Positions 1 to 11,784 of a DNA stretch of 64,000 bases are shown one piece after another. The first letter of the stretch is position 1. Each line of letters begins with the position of its first letter. The stretch is from Takakia lepidozioides (taxonomy: Eukaryota; Streptophyta; Takakiopsida; Takakiales; Takakiaceae), in contig CM060732.1 of the NCBI GenBank assembly GCA_030704615.1, positions 3,596,001 through 3,660,000 on the forward strand, read 5' to 3'. The notes below the pieces were generated by a model. The model saw nothing but the letters and a program-made list of their open reading frames with translations, was not told the DNA's origin and made no database searches. The position numbers and the translations under genes were made by a program.

Positions 1-1963
1 GCTGAAGGAACTCAGGACCAAGTCCAGGATCTACTATTCTAAGTTGTTTTCCGAAGGCTGACATCAATTTGGTTCTTCGCATTTCAAACTCCTTCTTTAT
101 TGCAGCTTCCACACCCTTTGATGTCCTTAGTTCTTCTGGTGTAGTGCGGTAATATTTGGATTTTCCCTTCTCAGCTGCCTCTGCCAGTTCTTGCTGCATT
201 CATTCAAGTAGTGATTAGCTCCGAAGAGACTACAAACATGTATTCGAAAAGTAAACAGAGTACAGACTCGGGCTTACCGCATACATGTACTCCAGAAACG
301 CCTCTCGTGTCAAAGAATACCAAGTGCCTGCAGCTCTTCCTGTTTCGCACTTCTTGATGATATTGGGTGGTAGTACTGTCCGAAAATCATCCAGCTTCAT
401 CAGACCAATCCTCTGAATTCGGAATAGTGTGTGAACCAAGCTTGTTGTCACATGCGATTTCTCTGTCGATCTGCAAAAATATTGGAAACATTGCATTCCT
501 TAACACTGTTTTTTGAGAATTAATAAGACACTACAGAGGGAATGAAATCTCCTGGATGACTTACTTGTTCACGTCGTGCATAGCTGTAAGAAGCCTAGCG
601 ATGTCGTTTCCAGGATCCAAAACCATTGCCTCCACAGCAACATGCTTGTCTTTGTCTTTCGAATGGTGTTTCTGAATGTATCCCATCCATGCCAGCAATC
701 GGTGGTTGCCGTCCCAGACGTAGAACATGTGGTTGCAGAATTGCTGGGTGTTCTTTCCCATCATGAGGCCCAGCTCGAACTCCTCATTGGCATCTTTCCA
801 GCACTCATCCCAGTTATCACTGATCTCTGGAGACACTAATGTGCTTTTCCCATTTATATCCGTCAGTGACACATAAAAAACTTGTGCACCAAGTCTATAT
901 CCATGCACAAAATCACTCTCCAATTTTGTTATGTCATGGGAAAGAGGTGGACGCACAACAGGCATTGATATCATCCGGCACAGAGGTATGTCCAGACGCC
1001 CTCCAGATACGAGCATGTCCCTTATAACCTCCTGAGAGTTTACCTTCTGGAATGACATGAGTTCTTTCACCTTGTCAAGGTAGTGCACTTCGGATTCATC
1101 TGCTTCATCTGTATTCTCTGAGCTTTTTGCGGACTCGTCCCCATCTCCAGATCCTTTCCCCTCTGATCCTGTAGGCTTCGACCTCACAGTTTTCTGCACG
1201 ATGCCATTCAGTTCTGACTGAGTGATTTGCAAATAGTGAATGGCGGTAACGACCATCACTCTTTCTCAAAGAAACTCACCATGAATGGTGTGAAAGAATT
1301 CAGCACAATCTACACAAGCAAAGCTGATACTGCCGTATTCAAAACAAAAGCGAGAGCGATAGCGAACGGCGTTAACGACAATCACAACAGATAACGACCT
1401 ACCGGATCGGTGTTGTGTAATGACATCTATGTGTAACTGATTGGCGGCAACGACATTCAGTGTAGTTTAGGGCGGATAGTAAGTGCAGACTCTCTCTTCA
1501 AACACATAGGTACATAAATCTCATGAGGAGAATCGAATGGCGTTAACGACGCTCGCAATTCAGTAGTTCCTGCTAAAGAAGGGAAGAGGAAGGACTCCTT
1601 GAAAGGCAATCAGACTGACTGTATGATCTGAACACCAGTGAATGACTGTACCAATAGTCACCAACTCATTGTGCTGTAAACCCTTCGCAGAGGAGTAGAA
1701 AGCAAATCACCTTTGTGATTGTCGGTAGCGACAATCCCTGTCTGGGACATTCCACTCAATCTCTATGCATATCTTCAACAATGAAATGTAAGTTAGATAA
1801 AACTTACTGGCACCTTCTTAGGTTTTGAAATTTGATCCCCTTCTGCAGCTTTCCTCTTCCCTCTCACATCTGCTGGAATTTCTGTCTGCGCTAGGGTTTC
1901 TTGACCTTCTCCCGGTTCGGCGTTCCGCGTGCTTCCACCTTCTTCAGTGTCCCTGTGAATCAT
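1..1963 (-). CDS. ParB/sulfiredoxin-like (DGNHR) protein gene, 3' end beyond window
   Basis: Four exons can be joined in phase on the minus strand: 1963-1808, 1217-565, 470-278 and 193-1, the last running off the window. Donors are GTAAGT, GTAAGT and GTAAGC; each intron ends in AG. The first ATG is at 1963. Residues 1-52 are acidic with a basic patch (GKRKAAEGDQISKPKK) that could be a nuclear localisation signal. A Ser/Asp/Glu-rich linker follows, then a globular part (RLDIPLCRMISMPVVRP...) leading to VWDGNHRLLAWMG near residue 219. The DGNHR box and the preceding IPL..I..R segment resemble the ParB/sulfiredoxin fold, whose members bind DNA or nucleotides. In phage and bacterial relatives such domains are often joined to DNA methylases; whether this gene continues into one is outside the window. 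No stops or frameshifts interrupt the model. Family assignment is inferred from motifs; function is unknown. Confidence 0.6.
1241..1740. repeat. Five dispersed copies of a ~16-bp GGCGKTAACGAC motif
   Basis: Copies lie near 1242, 1369, 1443, 1538 and 1722, each reading about GGCG(G/T)TAACGACAATC on the plus strand with a few mismatches. All fall inside intron 1 of the DGNHR gene. The spacers between them are not similar to each other, so this is not a simple tandem repeat. Confidence 0.6.
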
Positions 1964-1978
1964 CTCTGCCTCCACAGG

Positions 1979-2203
1979 CTAGCGCACTCTTATCGCCGAC
2001 TGTGTCACAGCCGCTGCCTCAGTCGCCGTCTGCTCTTGTGAATCAGTCTCCGCGTTCACCTGCTGCCTTGGCCCTGTGTTCTCCAACAAATGACGCCTCG
2101 TCATTTTCTCTCTTGCTCTGCGTCTCTCTCTAAGAGAAGTAAAATAAAGAGACTTTATTCTCTTTCGTATTCTAGAAGGAACCCTCTCCAGCTTGACTAC
2201 CAC
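1979..2203 (-). other. Upstream leader/short ORF of the DGNHR gene
   Basis: An open stretch upstream of ATG 1963 contains the peptide KSLYFTSLRERRRAREKM and a short ORF starting at an ATG near 2093 that ends in TAG at 1979-1981. The same segment (KSLYFTSTRDKKRARDIM) lies immediately upstream of and including the start of the gene at 12463. The conservation may be of DNA (promoter or 5' UTR) or of a first coding exon. I cannot decide which; an upstream ORF is one reading. Confidence 0.4.
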
Positions 2204-2761
2204 TCTCCCTCTAAGCGCGAAAAGCAGAAAAACGCAGTGACTCCCGATTTCTTGCGGGATTGCCTGCGTTCTTGCGTGTCTCTAGAAGCATCAGATTCCC
2301 TCCCGCGTGACCGTTACACATAGTCGTTCCCTTATTAGTGCACATGCCAGCAATTGGTGTACAGCTGTTCGTATTCAGTTATGGATGTCTGACGTGTGTC
2401 GCCCAAAAAAAATGGCGTGTTCTTTATTAGAACGGTTTCAATATTTAAAAATAACAGCGAATCCAAGAAATCTTGGCGCACAGTCTTAGACAAATATATG
2501 TAAATGAACGAGAGTTTGATGACAAATTTTGGGATATTATACACGGTCATCCTTGTTAGCCAACCCCACGTTCGTTTCACATTTTGAACTTTCCAGGTGC
2601 ACATGAACATTGGTAGTAGTATAAAGATACATTTACTTAATGTGCAATCCCATTCTCAGATCACTACGGACCGAGGTATCGTGATTACCCTCCATCTTGT
2701 TATGCTTTGATGACATGATAGGCTTAGTAGTAGTATATACTTGATAGTGTGCAGGGCAAGT
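2204..2761. other. Gene-free stretch
   Basis: AT-rich sequence upstream of the DGNHR gene. Presumably it contains that gene's promoter, but no box can be assigned with confidence. No coding signal is recognised. Confidence 0.4.
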
Positions 2762-3090
2762 TCATAGTTTATTGCTGAGCAATGCACTAACCCTCTCCCC
2801 GGCTTCATCTCGAACTTCCACAATCCGTGCTTTTTGTGGTGTTCTTTCCCCTCCTCCAGTCTCTACCATATGGGTAATTTGGTGGGCTGCTCCCACCCGC
2901 CAGGCAGTAACCGGTGTGTTACTGCCTATTTGTGGTGTCTTGGAGGGATCCACCGTCTCTGTGCGTCCCTCGCTTACATGGGCATCTGTCATTTCGACAA
3001 CCCTGGCCTCTTCAGTGGCCTTTTCTCTTGCCTCCTGGCTAGCCTTATGTCTCGCCTGTTCTTTTGCCCTCTCTTTTGCCCTCTCACCAA
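2762..3090 (-). other. Charged helical ORF, unrecognised
   Basis: A minus-strand open frame encodes a run rich in Ala, Lys, Glu and Arg (AKERAKEQARHKASQEAREK) that would form a long charged helix or coiled coil. It lies against the truncated 5' edge of the neighbouring MULE remnant. It could be an element-derived fragment. No family is recognised and no start context supports it. Confidence 0.25.
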
Positions 3091-4862
3091 TGGAAAATAG
3101 GGAGCGCACGTGCCTCTTCCATTGGAGTCAATCTCTGGCACGTCATACAAAGCGTTGCATTTGACCTGACATTCAGTTGGAGCACAGAAGGCTCTGCCTC
3201 AAGTACAAAAATGCCACCTCAATGGGAGAAGCTGAGAGCACTTACCAAGCAATCCGAGCTTGGTGGTTCTCCTCTGGTGCTGCTACTGGGATCCAGCTGA
3301 AGGAGTTGGAGGACTGGTTGGTTTTCTGGCACTTCAGGTACAGACAGTGGGGAGCTGTCATGATGACGGTAAGCCTCTTCAATCCCAGAAACACAAATTT
3401 CACTTTGCATCGTGCTTGTTCCTCTGGGGTTGTTGGATTGTCACTTGCAGAACCTCTGCCATTTCCTTTCGTTCCTCACATTTGCGTGCATTGCCTCCTG
3501 CAGGACATGTCCTTGGAGGACTTGGCTGACATGCCTTCGTGTAATTTGGCGGAGACTGTTCACAATGCCTGGATGCAGCAGTCTACCAAAGCAGGACGTG
3601 ACTTGTATATTGCCACTGCAGATGACATGGTGCGGGCACTTACACAACAAACCAGATACCACAATTTTCTGATGGGACGGGGCGGAGGCAAGGGCCCTGA
3701 TACGACTTTGTTGATGCTAAGGGCTGCGAGCAGGTCCAAAGACCCATCGAAGATGGCGAGAGCTCTGAACAGGTGCACTGAAGGCTCCCCTTTGCAATCC
3801 AGGGTCCCCCATTTGGAAGGCGAGGAAACATTTGGATCATGCAAAAGGAAATTGAACACTCCTCCAGGGTCGGATGGAGATTCCCATCGCCCGGACAGGG
3901 TCAATTTCTCTGTACCAAAGGTGTCTCCGGTGCAGACTAAGTCATGTGCCCGCCCCTTCCCAGGTGCAAATCATGCAAGCACAGCAGCAGGAATCCCATT
4001 GGAGGAGGTGGTGTCCTTGGTGCATGAATCTGATTGCATTGATAGTGAGTGGCATATAGAACGCACCCCACTAGGATCTAACGTGGCTTGCATGGCAATT
4101 CAGACCCCCTCTTTCAAGAAATGCAAATAAAAAATATGCAAAGGCTCCAGGGGGACTCCAGCTCCAACATTCACAGGGTTGTTCTGACCTTATCATAGTG
4201 GGGAGTCAAAGGACTGGAAGTTCTGGTTCTACCCAGACGATATGGCACGATGCGTCAAGGGAACAGTTCGTCCTTCGGTGATAATGAAGCCCCCTCCGCC
4301 CACAATTTGGCCTGTGAAACTTGGGAGTCGCTGTCATCAGCCGAGATAAACATGTTGGAGGAGGGAGGGTTCCGTCTTGCACGGTCCCGGGTGGTGCCCT
4401 CATGCACTCTGGGCACTGATGTGCCACATGCTCCGTCAATGCCTCCACCCGGTGCCGACTCCCACCCAACAAAAAGATGGAAAAACAGCTGTGTCACTTC
4501 GGGTGCAGATCACGATTGCAAGATGGAATCGGCTAGAATTTTGCAGGCTCGGGTGACTCGTATCACCGAAGTCCCGGCCCCGAGGTATGGACGGATATAC
4601 ACAGTGTTGTCTACTAGCTCAGTTCATCATGACAAAGAATATCAGGTTACCGTGGGGAATTTCCCTGCGTGCACTTGTCCGGATTTTGTAACGATGCGTG
4701 AGGGCGCTCTCGGCATGTGAGGGAAGTGGGTCCCCTGCAAGCATCAATATTACATATACCTTATAATTATGTGCTACGACGGTAAGAGAGACCAATTCAT
4801 TCACCAAGCCACACTAGGCTACGGAGAAGTCATCACTCTTCTGCAGCGGGACACCTGGCGTG
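3091..4862 (+). pseudogene. MULE-type transposase remnant A (C-terminal half with SWIM finger)
   Basis: The reading starts abruptly at RERTCLFHWSQSLARHTKRCI, a segment matching the Cys/His block of the fuller copy at 27.1-30.6 kb, so the N-terminal half and catalytic Asp region are missing. The first exon ends at 3368 with GTAAGC. The next starts at 3504 after TGCAG (DMSLEDLADMPSCNLAETVHNAW). The same intron position is kept in the full copy. A SWIM-type zinc finger follows near 4660-4760 (ACTCPDF... then WVPCKHQYYIYL). In-frame stops occur near 3140, 4128, 4180 and 4718, and there is a frameshift near 4335, so this copy is dead. MULE transposases commonly end in a SWIM finger. Confidence 0.75.
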
Positions 4863-5264
4863 TGGGCTCCGCCAGATTCTCTTTGAACACAAACAAGCCA
4901 TGCCCACTTCCCGTGCTGGTTTCCAGCTTATCGTGTGAAGTCTTTGCATGTAGGACAAACACATACATTTCGTTCACGGAACCAGGGCAATTGCACATGC
5001 CATTCATTGTAGGCGTCTTTTTGTGAATTGAAATAAAGTGTGACAATCATTCTGAGCTCAAATCTGCCATATGTTCATATTCCTCTTTTTGTGCAGACAT
5101 TGCAGACATGGTGCATGGTGGCCCCTTTGTTTTGTCCACGATAATAGGCCCTCTTCCTGCAATCCTCGCCTATAGGGTCTGCTTCTCCAGCACATTTGTG
5201 CCGCTCACGCTTCCCTGAAGTGTGAGCTCAGCTCCCAGGCTCACGGGGCTGGGCTCACGCCGTA
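4863..5264. other. Spacer between MULE remnant and CACTA element
   Basis: No coding signal is recognised. Short imperfect inverted motifs of the form CTCACG/CGTGAG occur at 5200-5260. The right boundary at about 5265 is where similarity to the second CACTA copy (35050 onward) begins. Confidence 0.4.
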
Positions 5265-5589
5265 GCTACGTTGCGCACATACATGTAATTACTGAATGAC
5301 ATATTTGATGCATGCACACATTGAAGGTTGTTGTTTGCATTTCGCCTATAATAAGTTGTATGGTTGCAAGGACATTATAATATATGCCCGTATGTTCATT
5401 TGTTCATATCAGGACTTTGTCCCTCCCTTCCCGGTCATTTCTCTTGGCACCCAATCCGTAAACAACCCAAGTACATCAGGTGGGAGCCGTGGGTGAGACG
5501 CCCACCCCACGGTACCAAACGATGATGACGATGACGATGACAGTGACAGTGACAGTGACAACAACAATGAGGATGGATTTAACCAGGAT

Positions 5590-8500
5590 GTGCAAGCCAT
5601 GGAGGATCACTTAATGCATCATGTGGGCACTGATGCATCCCATGGAGAGGAAACCCGGCCAATCGATGATCCTGAAATGGCCCCCTCAAATGACATGGAG
5701 AGGGAGGCGAGAACTCCCTTGTACGAAGGGGCGAAAGTGAGTCGACTTTCAACAATCTTACTTTTGCTCAATCTTCAAATTCGATTTGGCATAAGTAATG
5801 TTGGGATGTGTGCCATAATGCGAACTATTGCGGACTATACCTTTGCTCCACACTTGAAACCCACGATGTCATGGTCGCGGAAAGAGACGCGCGAAGTCTT
5901 GGACTCTAGTGTGGGGATGGGGTATAAGATTTTTCATGCATGTCCATGTGATGAAACCCTATACTACGGAGATGATTCGCGTCTCACCAAGTGTCCAAAG
6001 TGCAAGAAAGACCGATATCGGGATGATGTCCAAGGGAAAAAATTACCATGCAAGGTATAAGTGCCATTCCCCCTCACATGGAAATTATTTTCTTTAATCT
6101 TCTCAACGCATGTAAAGTGTATTCTACAAAGTTTAAGGTTTAGAGAGTAGTACTCATGCAAGATCTGATTGTGGCTTTGGAAGGAGTGAGTAATATAAGC
6201 GACGTTCGGTTTTGACATTCTTTTCCTAATGAGGGAGAGGGTGCATAAAGGGGAAGACATGAGGGTGTTGTATTATGTGTGCTAATGGGATGATTACATA
6301 TGGGGGACGTGGGGTATTTCATCCTAGAAAATGCATTACTTTATGATGATCCCGCGATTGAAGGCACACTATCGAAGCCCCTCATTGGCAACACTGATGA
6401 GATGGCATGCCTCGCATCGGAGCCCCCAGGAAAGGTGTGCGGGCCACAAAATTCACAAGAATGGAGGCATACTGAAGAGATGTGGCCTTTTCTCTTGGAA
6501 GACCCACGACATGTCCGCCTCGGCTTCTCCTCGGATGGGGTCAACCCATACTTTGTCCAGTCATGTAGTCATTCCACTTGGCCGGTGACCATGGTGAATT
6601 ACAACATCCCTCCGTACCTGTCATTAAAAAAATGCCATATCATGTTGGCTGCCATTGTACCAGGTGAGTGTTCCCATTTCATTCTTATTATTCCCTTGAA
6701 CTTTACATTAATCTTCTGATCTCTGGCGCAATTCGGATGCAAAATTGATGAGTGACATAATCATGGAGTAAGATGTGTAATTCATTATGTAGTATAATTT
6801 GCATAATGGTGGAGCATTGAAACAATGATGTGAATGTCTCACAGGGAAAAAACAAGTGGCAAACATGGACACGTACTTGCGACCTCTAGTTGATGAACTT
6901 AATGAGCTATGGAGGGGGGTCCCGGCATTGGATGCTTCACTTGACCCGAGGCTGGAGAATCTTTTCAGATGAGAGGCATCTTGCTTTGGACAATGCATGA
7001 TTATCCATGGTACATTGAACATACTGGCCAAGTCTCAAAGCGAACCAAAATCATTTCGATGGCCAACCAGCCGTTGAGCCATCGAATGAATTTCGATTGA
7101 TCTCATATTAGTCCGGGACTTGTGAGAGGATGTCTCAAACGCACCCCATGAAGAACCCGCATACATTCACTTGTCAAGGCCGGATAATATCGATGAGGAT
7201 TGGGATTGATTAAAGTAGCGGCGACAGTCTTGTGCACCGTAGTGGGGTAGATGGCATTATGGGCCATGCACATGACAATTTTTTGTCTTTTCTAATGTGG
7301 TGGGATGTGTACATGACTAACTATTTGCTCGGGGCTAAGCACCAAAAGGTACCATGTATGCTTGCATTGTGGCAATGATCTTGATGCACATAGCTCCCGC
7401 CATCTTCACAAGATGGTGTATCCCAACTACCGCAAGTTTCTTCTTATGAGCCATCGATGGAGAAGAAGAGATAAACACTTGTTTAATGGCAAAAAGGAAG
7501 TACGTCCCTCCCCTGTGACACCATCCGGGCAGTTTTGGGAGGACCGATGGAAGGAGGACCATGCGGGCACGGTCGGTGAAGTGGACGTGCCCGACATGAA
7601 GCGACTTTCAATCTTCTACGAGTTGCCATATTGGGCGGTACATATTCCACAAAAACACCATCAATATCCTTATGCATGCATGTGATATTGCACATTTTGT
7701 ATGAGTTACATTGTCACTTTCACGTCAAAATATTTGTGTAAGTATTTGTGGGTGGGGGTATATGTAGGACCTTAAGATTCGCCATCTTCTAGATCCCATG
7801 GATATCGAGAAGAATGTCTGCTCGTCCCTTTTTCGGGTTCTTCATGGCATGCCGGCAAAAAAAGGAGTGGCTGCAAAAGGAGATTCTCTCGGTGTTGTAA
7901 AGGAGCTTGAGGAGCAGGGTCGCATGCGCCATCTATGGGCCGAACAAAATGGTGTGGACCCAAAGGGTGTTATACGGTGGAAGTATAGGCGCGCACCTTG
8001 GCAATGAACAAAGGAGGAATACAACAAAGTGAAGAGCCACCATAGGTGCTATCTGGACACCAACCAGGTATGGATCATCCCTCCGTATAAGATTCAGCGA
8101 AGACATTGTCTATGGTTTGAAGTCTCACGACTACCATAATATATTGCAAGACATCTTGCCCATTGCAGTACGTGAGGACATTGACTCCCGAGGTTCGTGA
8201 GACAATCTATAGATTGGGAGGCTTGTTCCGGTGGATTTGCTCCAAAGAGTTGGAGGAAGCGGATTTTCCACGCATGAAAAAAGAGGCGGCGGAGGTAATG
8301 TGTATGTTGGAGATGAACTTTCTTCCCTCATTCTTTGACATCCAAGTGCACTTGGTAGTGCACTTAGTAGTGCACTTAGTGGAAGAGGCTTCGATTGCCG
8401 GCCCTGTTCATTCTAAGTGGATGTACTTCCTTGAGCGTTATATGAAGACTTTGAAAGCATTTGTAAGACAAATGGCGCACTTGGAGGGTAGCATGGCGGA

Positions 8501-9742
8501 GAGGTATACGTTGCAAGAAGCTGTGTTCTATTGCATGGAGTACATGGAAAGGGTGGATGAGGAAGCCTCTCGGATGTGGAAGGAAGATGAGGATGCACTA
8601 ACCAATGACATCGTTTTGCCCAAAAAATCGAAGAGGGTAAAATTGCCGACCTTGGTGATTGAGCAAGCGCATGACTTCATACTGAAGAACACCCCATCCA
8701 TACATGAGTGGGAGGCAAGATACAATAACCTTGTTCAGCAACGAGAGGAGGAGACCCTTGCATGGAGGCGGAACCATCCAAGGCCGGTTACTAGACGCCC
8801 TCGACGAGGAGCGGGCTGCCGGAATGTTTCTTCACAAAATTTGCCCATGGAATTGCAGCCTCTAAGTTCATTCCAACAGTGGCTTCGGACTTCAGTTTAT
8901 GACGCCGTTGCTCAAGGTGAGGTGGTTTCAGATATGGTGCAAGACATTGCAAGGGGCCCTCTCAATTCACGACCTCGTACACGACGGTTTGGGTTCACGG
9001 TCGTCATTTCCGCATTCGTGCTCTTGACATGAAGCACAAAACAACGTTTGATTCTGGCTTGTGTGCCAAATATTGGCAAGACTCCGTGTGGGGCAAGGGG
9101 GATACACGACCTGCTATGAGCAAACTTGAGTACATTGGAGAGCTTGAGAGCATACTCCAACTTCAGTATACAAGGTACCGGCCTCTTCTCTTCAGGGGAA
9201 GGTGGTTCAAGCCACATCTTGTGGGGCCCTCCACAACACTAGTGCTAGATGATTGTGGTTTCATGCGTGTCAATGCAGATAGGCTCAACCCTACTCATTG
9301 TCCCTCTGATGAGCTTTTTTCACGGCCTTCAGATGCATGGAGCAAGTTTTCTTCTCCGATCGTGACAAAACAAGAGGGGGAAATTGGAAGGTGGTTGTGC
9401 ATGCTCAACCAAGAGGAAGACGTATCTATCATGGTCTCGGATTGCCATGGGGTGAGGCAATTGCGGTGGAGGGAGAGACTGGTCATAATGATGCTGATGA
9501 TGGAGGTTGGGTAGAGGGGGTAGAAGAGGATGATGATGCCCCGGACCCTATATGATGAAGCTCCAGAAGATACGGATGTTGGAGAAGGAGATGAAGACAC
9601 GGCCATTGAAAACGAGGTGGAGGATGATTTGGAGGTGTCTTTTGAGGGCCGAACCATTTATAACGATGACTCCGATGACCAAGAAGACTTGCAGCTTGAT
9701 GAGGATGAAGAAGCTCTGGATGATGATGTTCAAGTTGATTAG
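5590..9742 (+). pseudogene. TNP2-type CACTA transposase, broken
   Basis: The order of conserved blocks is that of plant TNP2 proteins. An N-terminal tnp2 part with a zinc pair (LTKCPKCKKDRY, near 5980) comes first, then RLGFSSDGVNPY (6510-6550), then CLHCGNDL...YRKFL with FNGKKE (7350-7500), and the MDIEKNVCSSLF box (7798). A DUF4218-like region follows (8163-8560, with SFFDIQVHLVVHL and GPVHSKWMYFLERYM), then a DUF4216-like region (8850-9220, YIGELESILQLQYTRYRPLLF). It ends in an acidic tail to 9742. Some gaps are introns (for example a GTAAG-type donor near 6663), but stops and frame changes between 6960 and 7340 and near 9030 and 9520 show decay. A 12-bp unit encoding VVHL is expanded near 8350 relative to the second copy. 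Confidence 0.8.
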
Positions 9743-9802
9743 ACACGTAATCAAAGCTACATAATAATTCTTGCACCGAACTATACCCATCCCTTCGATT
9801 GA

Positions 9803-10165
9803 TTGTACATGTACATGCATATTGTAATTTATTTCTATGATTGTTCAATGATTGTGGCTGGTAGTCTTTTAAGAAAGAAGGCAGAGGCAATGAATATGTT
9901 GGAGCAACGCATACAAATGTGGTGTCAAGAGAATTATCAAAATGAATGTCACAATCTGCAAGAAGGTCCACAACAAGAAGCTACACTACACACACTCTCA
10001 GACCATGGTACATTACTACAACAACAAGAAGTTGTAGTGCACACACCCTCAGACCATGGTACATTGCAACAACACCAAGAGGAGCTTGTTACAATGAAAG
10101 TTGACATTTCTTTTGAAGAAGAGAATAGACGACAAAGTTTGTTGCAAGTCTTACTTCTTCCTTAA
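9803..10165 (+). CDS. Second ORF downstream of TNP2 (TNPA-position), unrecognised
   Basis: An open frame follows TNP2 on the same strand. Its middle part (SLLRKKAEAMNMLEQRIQMW) is conserved in the other copy at 40117-40308 on the minus strand, which argues that it is translated or was until recently. It is Gln/Glu-rich and probably helical. A roughly 50-bp segment encoding VVHTPSDHGTLQQ is duplicated. The true start is uncertain because the first residues may be intronic. In other CACTA elements this position holds the accessory DNA-binding protein gene, but no such domain is recognised here. Confidence 0.4.
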   Translation: MYMYMHIVIYFYDCSMIVAGSLLRKKAEAMNMLEQRIQMWCQENYQNECHNLQEGPQQEATLHTLSDHGTLLQQQEVVVHTPSDHGTLQQHQEELVTMKVDISFEEENRRQSLLQVLLLP

Positions 10166-10605
10166 GACGGTTTTTCAAAGTTCGATGGCCTAGCGCCCCC
10201 ACCGGGAGAGAGGGAGAGAGGGGAGAGAGATATGGTTTGTCTTGTCAAAATAGTAAATGACAATATAGCTTGATCATTTTGGACAGATCAAGACCACTAG
10301 TTACTAGATCCTTTCAAACTTCAAAAAGATTGTCAGTTCAAAGCACACACCACTTCTGGGTGGGGATTATGTCATTCGAGATAAAACTCACCGAGGTTCT
10401 CTAGAAGTTATCGGATGTATCTAGATGTCAACGTTGTCTCCCGATAATGGATGCCTGCTACGACTTAGGTGATTATGTCAAACAACTCCCACAAAAACAA
10501 CAACGTGCAACTGGAGCAAGTGATGCAAATTGGCACCAAGACTCTGCGCTATGTAAATCACATGGAGGTGGAAATGTTAATAGGGTATCCAGAAAATTAC
10601 ACCCA
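10166..10605. other. Gene-free stretch
   Basis: A purine-rich GAGAGA patch lies near 10205-10235. No recognised coding sequence or element end. Confidence 0.4.
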
Positions 10606-11460
10606 TTACATGTCCATCGCGGTCTCGATGAAGGTCACATTGTTTGGTTTAGAGCTGTTTCTCAGGTGAGGGCAAGAAGTATTTACGCACTTGCAATGTC
10701 CAACGCAAACTGACCTTCGAAATTTCAATCCAATGTCATTGTGGATGTTCGATGTTTTTGTCTTGCACCAAGGGTGTCCGTCATGTTTCTTGTCCATGCC
10801 CTGCAGAAGCCCAGCAAGTCCACTGGAAGACGTGGGAGGGTTGAGCTCAAACAAAATGTCCCCATCAAACTCTGCTGGCACATATTGAACCCGCTACACC
10901 CGAAGGGACTCCCAATCAACAAAACGCAGCTTGCTCTTGCACCCAGGCACCCCTGTGAGGGCTTTCAATTTCGGAATGACACTCGTTATCTCCTGCAATT
11001 CGTCATCATCCAAGAATGGAGTCTGGACTGGCGGAGGAATCTCAGAAACATCCTCCGAAGACGAGTATGAAAGAGTCACGAATGTAGTGGATGTGCTCAC
11101 CTCTTATTTCACATGAATTGTGCCCTTCTGCTGCACGACCGATGTTGCAGTGCCAGGGGTAACTACTGATCATGCTGATTGTCTTCTCTCTTTTCCAAGG
11201 ACCCGGTATTTGTCTGGGAGGACTCTCCACTTCCTCCCACACTCGCCAACCAATGGTTTCTGCAAGTGCCCAAAATCCAAATTCCCATCCTCGTCATACA
11301 CCTCTTTCTAAACAAGCAGAGAACCCAATTCCAGAGGGAATACTGTAACCAGCTCATCCTCATGAACAACTGCAAACCCATCCTCATCTGCAGTGGCAGT
11401 CAGTGGAAGACTACCTGCATTGGAATGAAATCGAGCGAGTCTGTCTCCCTCCCTGGTCAT
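10606..11460 (-). pseudogene. MULE-type transposase remnant C (N-terminal region)
   Basis: Translation of the minus strand from ATG near 11460 matches the N-terminal exon of the copy at 30625. Shared blocks include KEVYDEDG, DKYRVLG, the serine-aspartate patch SSSEDVSEIP, IPKLKALTG and DWESL. They also include the Cys/His cluster HDGHPWCKTKTSNI...CVGHCKC...CPH near 10700-10800. There is an in-frame stop near 11310 (LLV*KEVY) and frame changes. The sequence ends at about 10606 before the catalytic region. The Cys/His spacing is kept between copies, so it is probably a zinc-binding domain specific to this lineage. Confidence 0.7.
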
Positions 11461-11466
11461 GTTTTC

Positions 11467-11784
11467 TTAGGCTGAACCAAAGTTGCGATCCACAAAGTGT
11501 CCCCCGAACTGATAGCCCGTAATTTTCGAGAGGGGATCCACCTCAAACGAACTGAGGTGAATAAGGGTAGCACAGTCCCAATGACTGCGGGCGATGTATG
11601 CAATGGATTTTGGGGTTAACAATTTTCTGAAAGGATGACATGCACGGCGAAAGTATGCACCGAACTCCGCAGTCAGCCACACTGAGAGACACCAACTGGA
11701 AAAACTGTCTTCAAAGACAAGATGCCACAAGAAGCCGTATTGTGTTTGGATGAAAAGCAAACCCTGCACAGGATATGAAGCCAT
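11467..11784 (-). CDS. Unrecognised minus-strand ORF fragment
   Basis: The frame is open for about 105 codons and ends ...SFEVDPLSKITGYQFGGHFV... with TAG just upstream of the MULE remnant. Its composition looks coding-like in the last 70 residues. I recognise no family and there is no clear start. It may be the 3' end of a gene disrupted by the MULE insertion. Confidence 0.25.
   Translation of the reverse strand: MASYPVQGLLFIQTQYGFLWHLVFEDSFSSWCLSVWLTAEFGAYFRRACHPFRKLLTPKSIAYIARSHWDCATLIHLSSFEVDPLSKITGYQFGGHFVDRNFGSA

Larger units (their letters stand above)
5265..10165 (+). mobile_element. CACTA (En/Spm) element 1, TNP2 lineage A
   Basis: From about 5265 the sequence runs parallel to 35050-36821 and, in inverted form, to 41470-40117. 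It therefore represents the transposase half of the same CACTA family that elsewhere carries a SET gene. The upstream SET half is absent here. No CACTA terminus was found at either end, so the copy is truncated on both sides. Confidence 0.8.
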
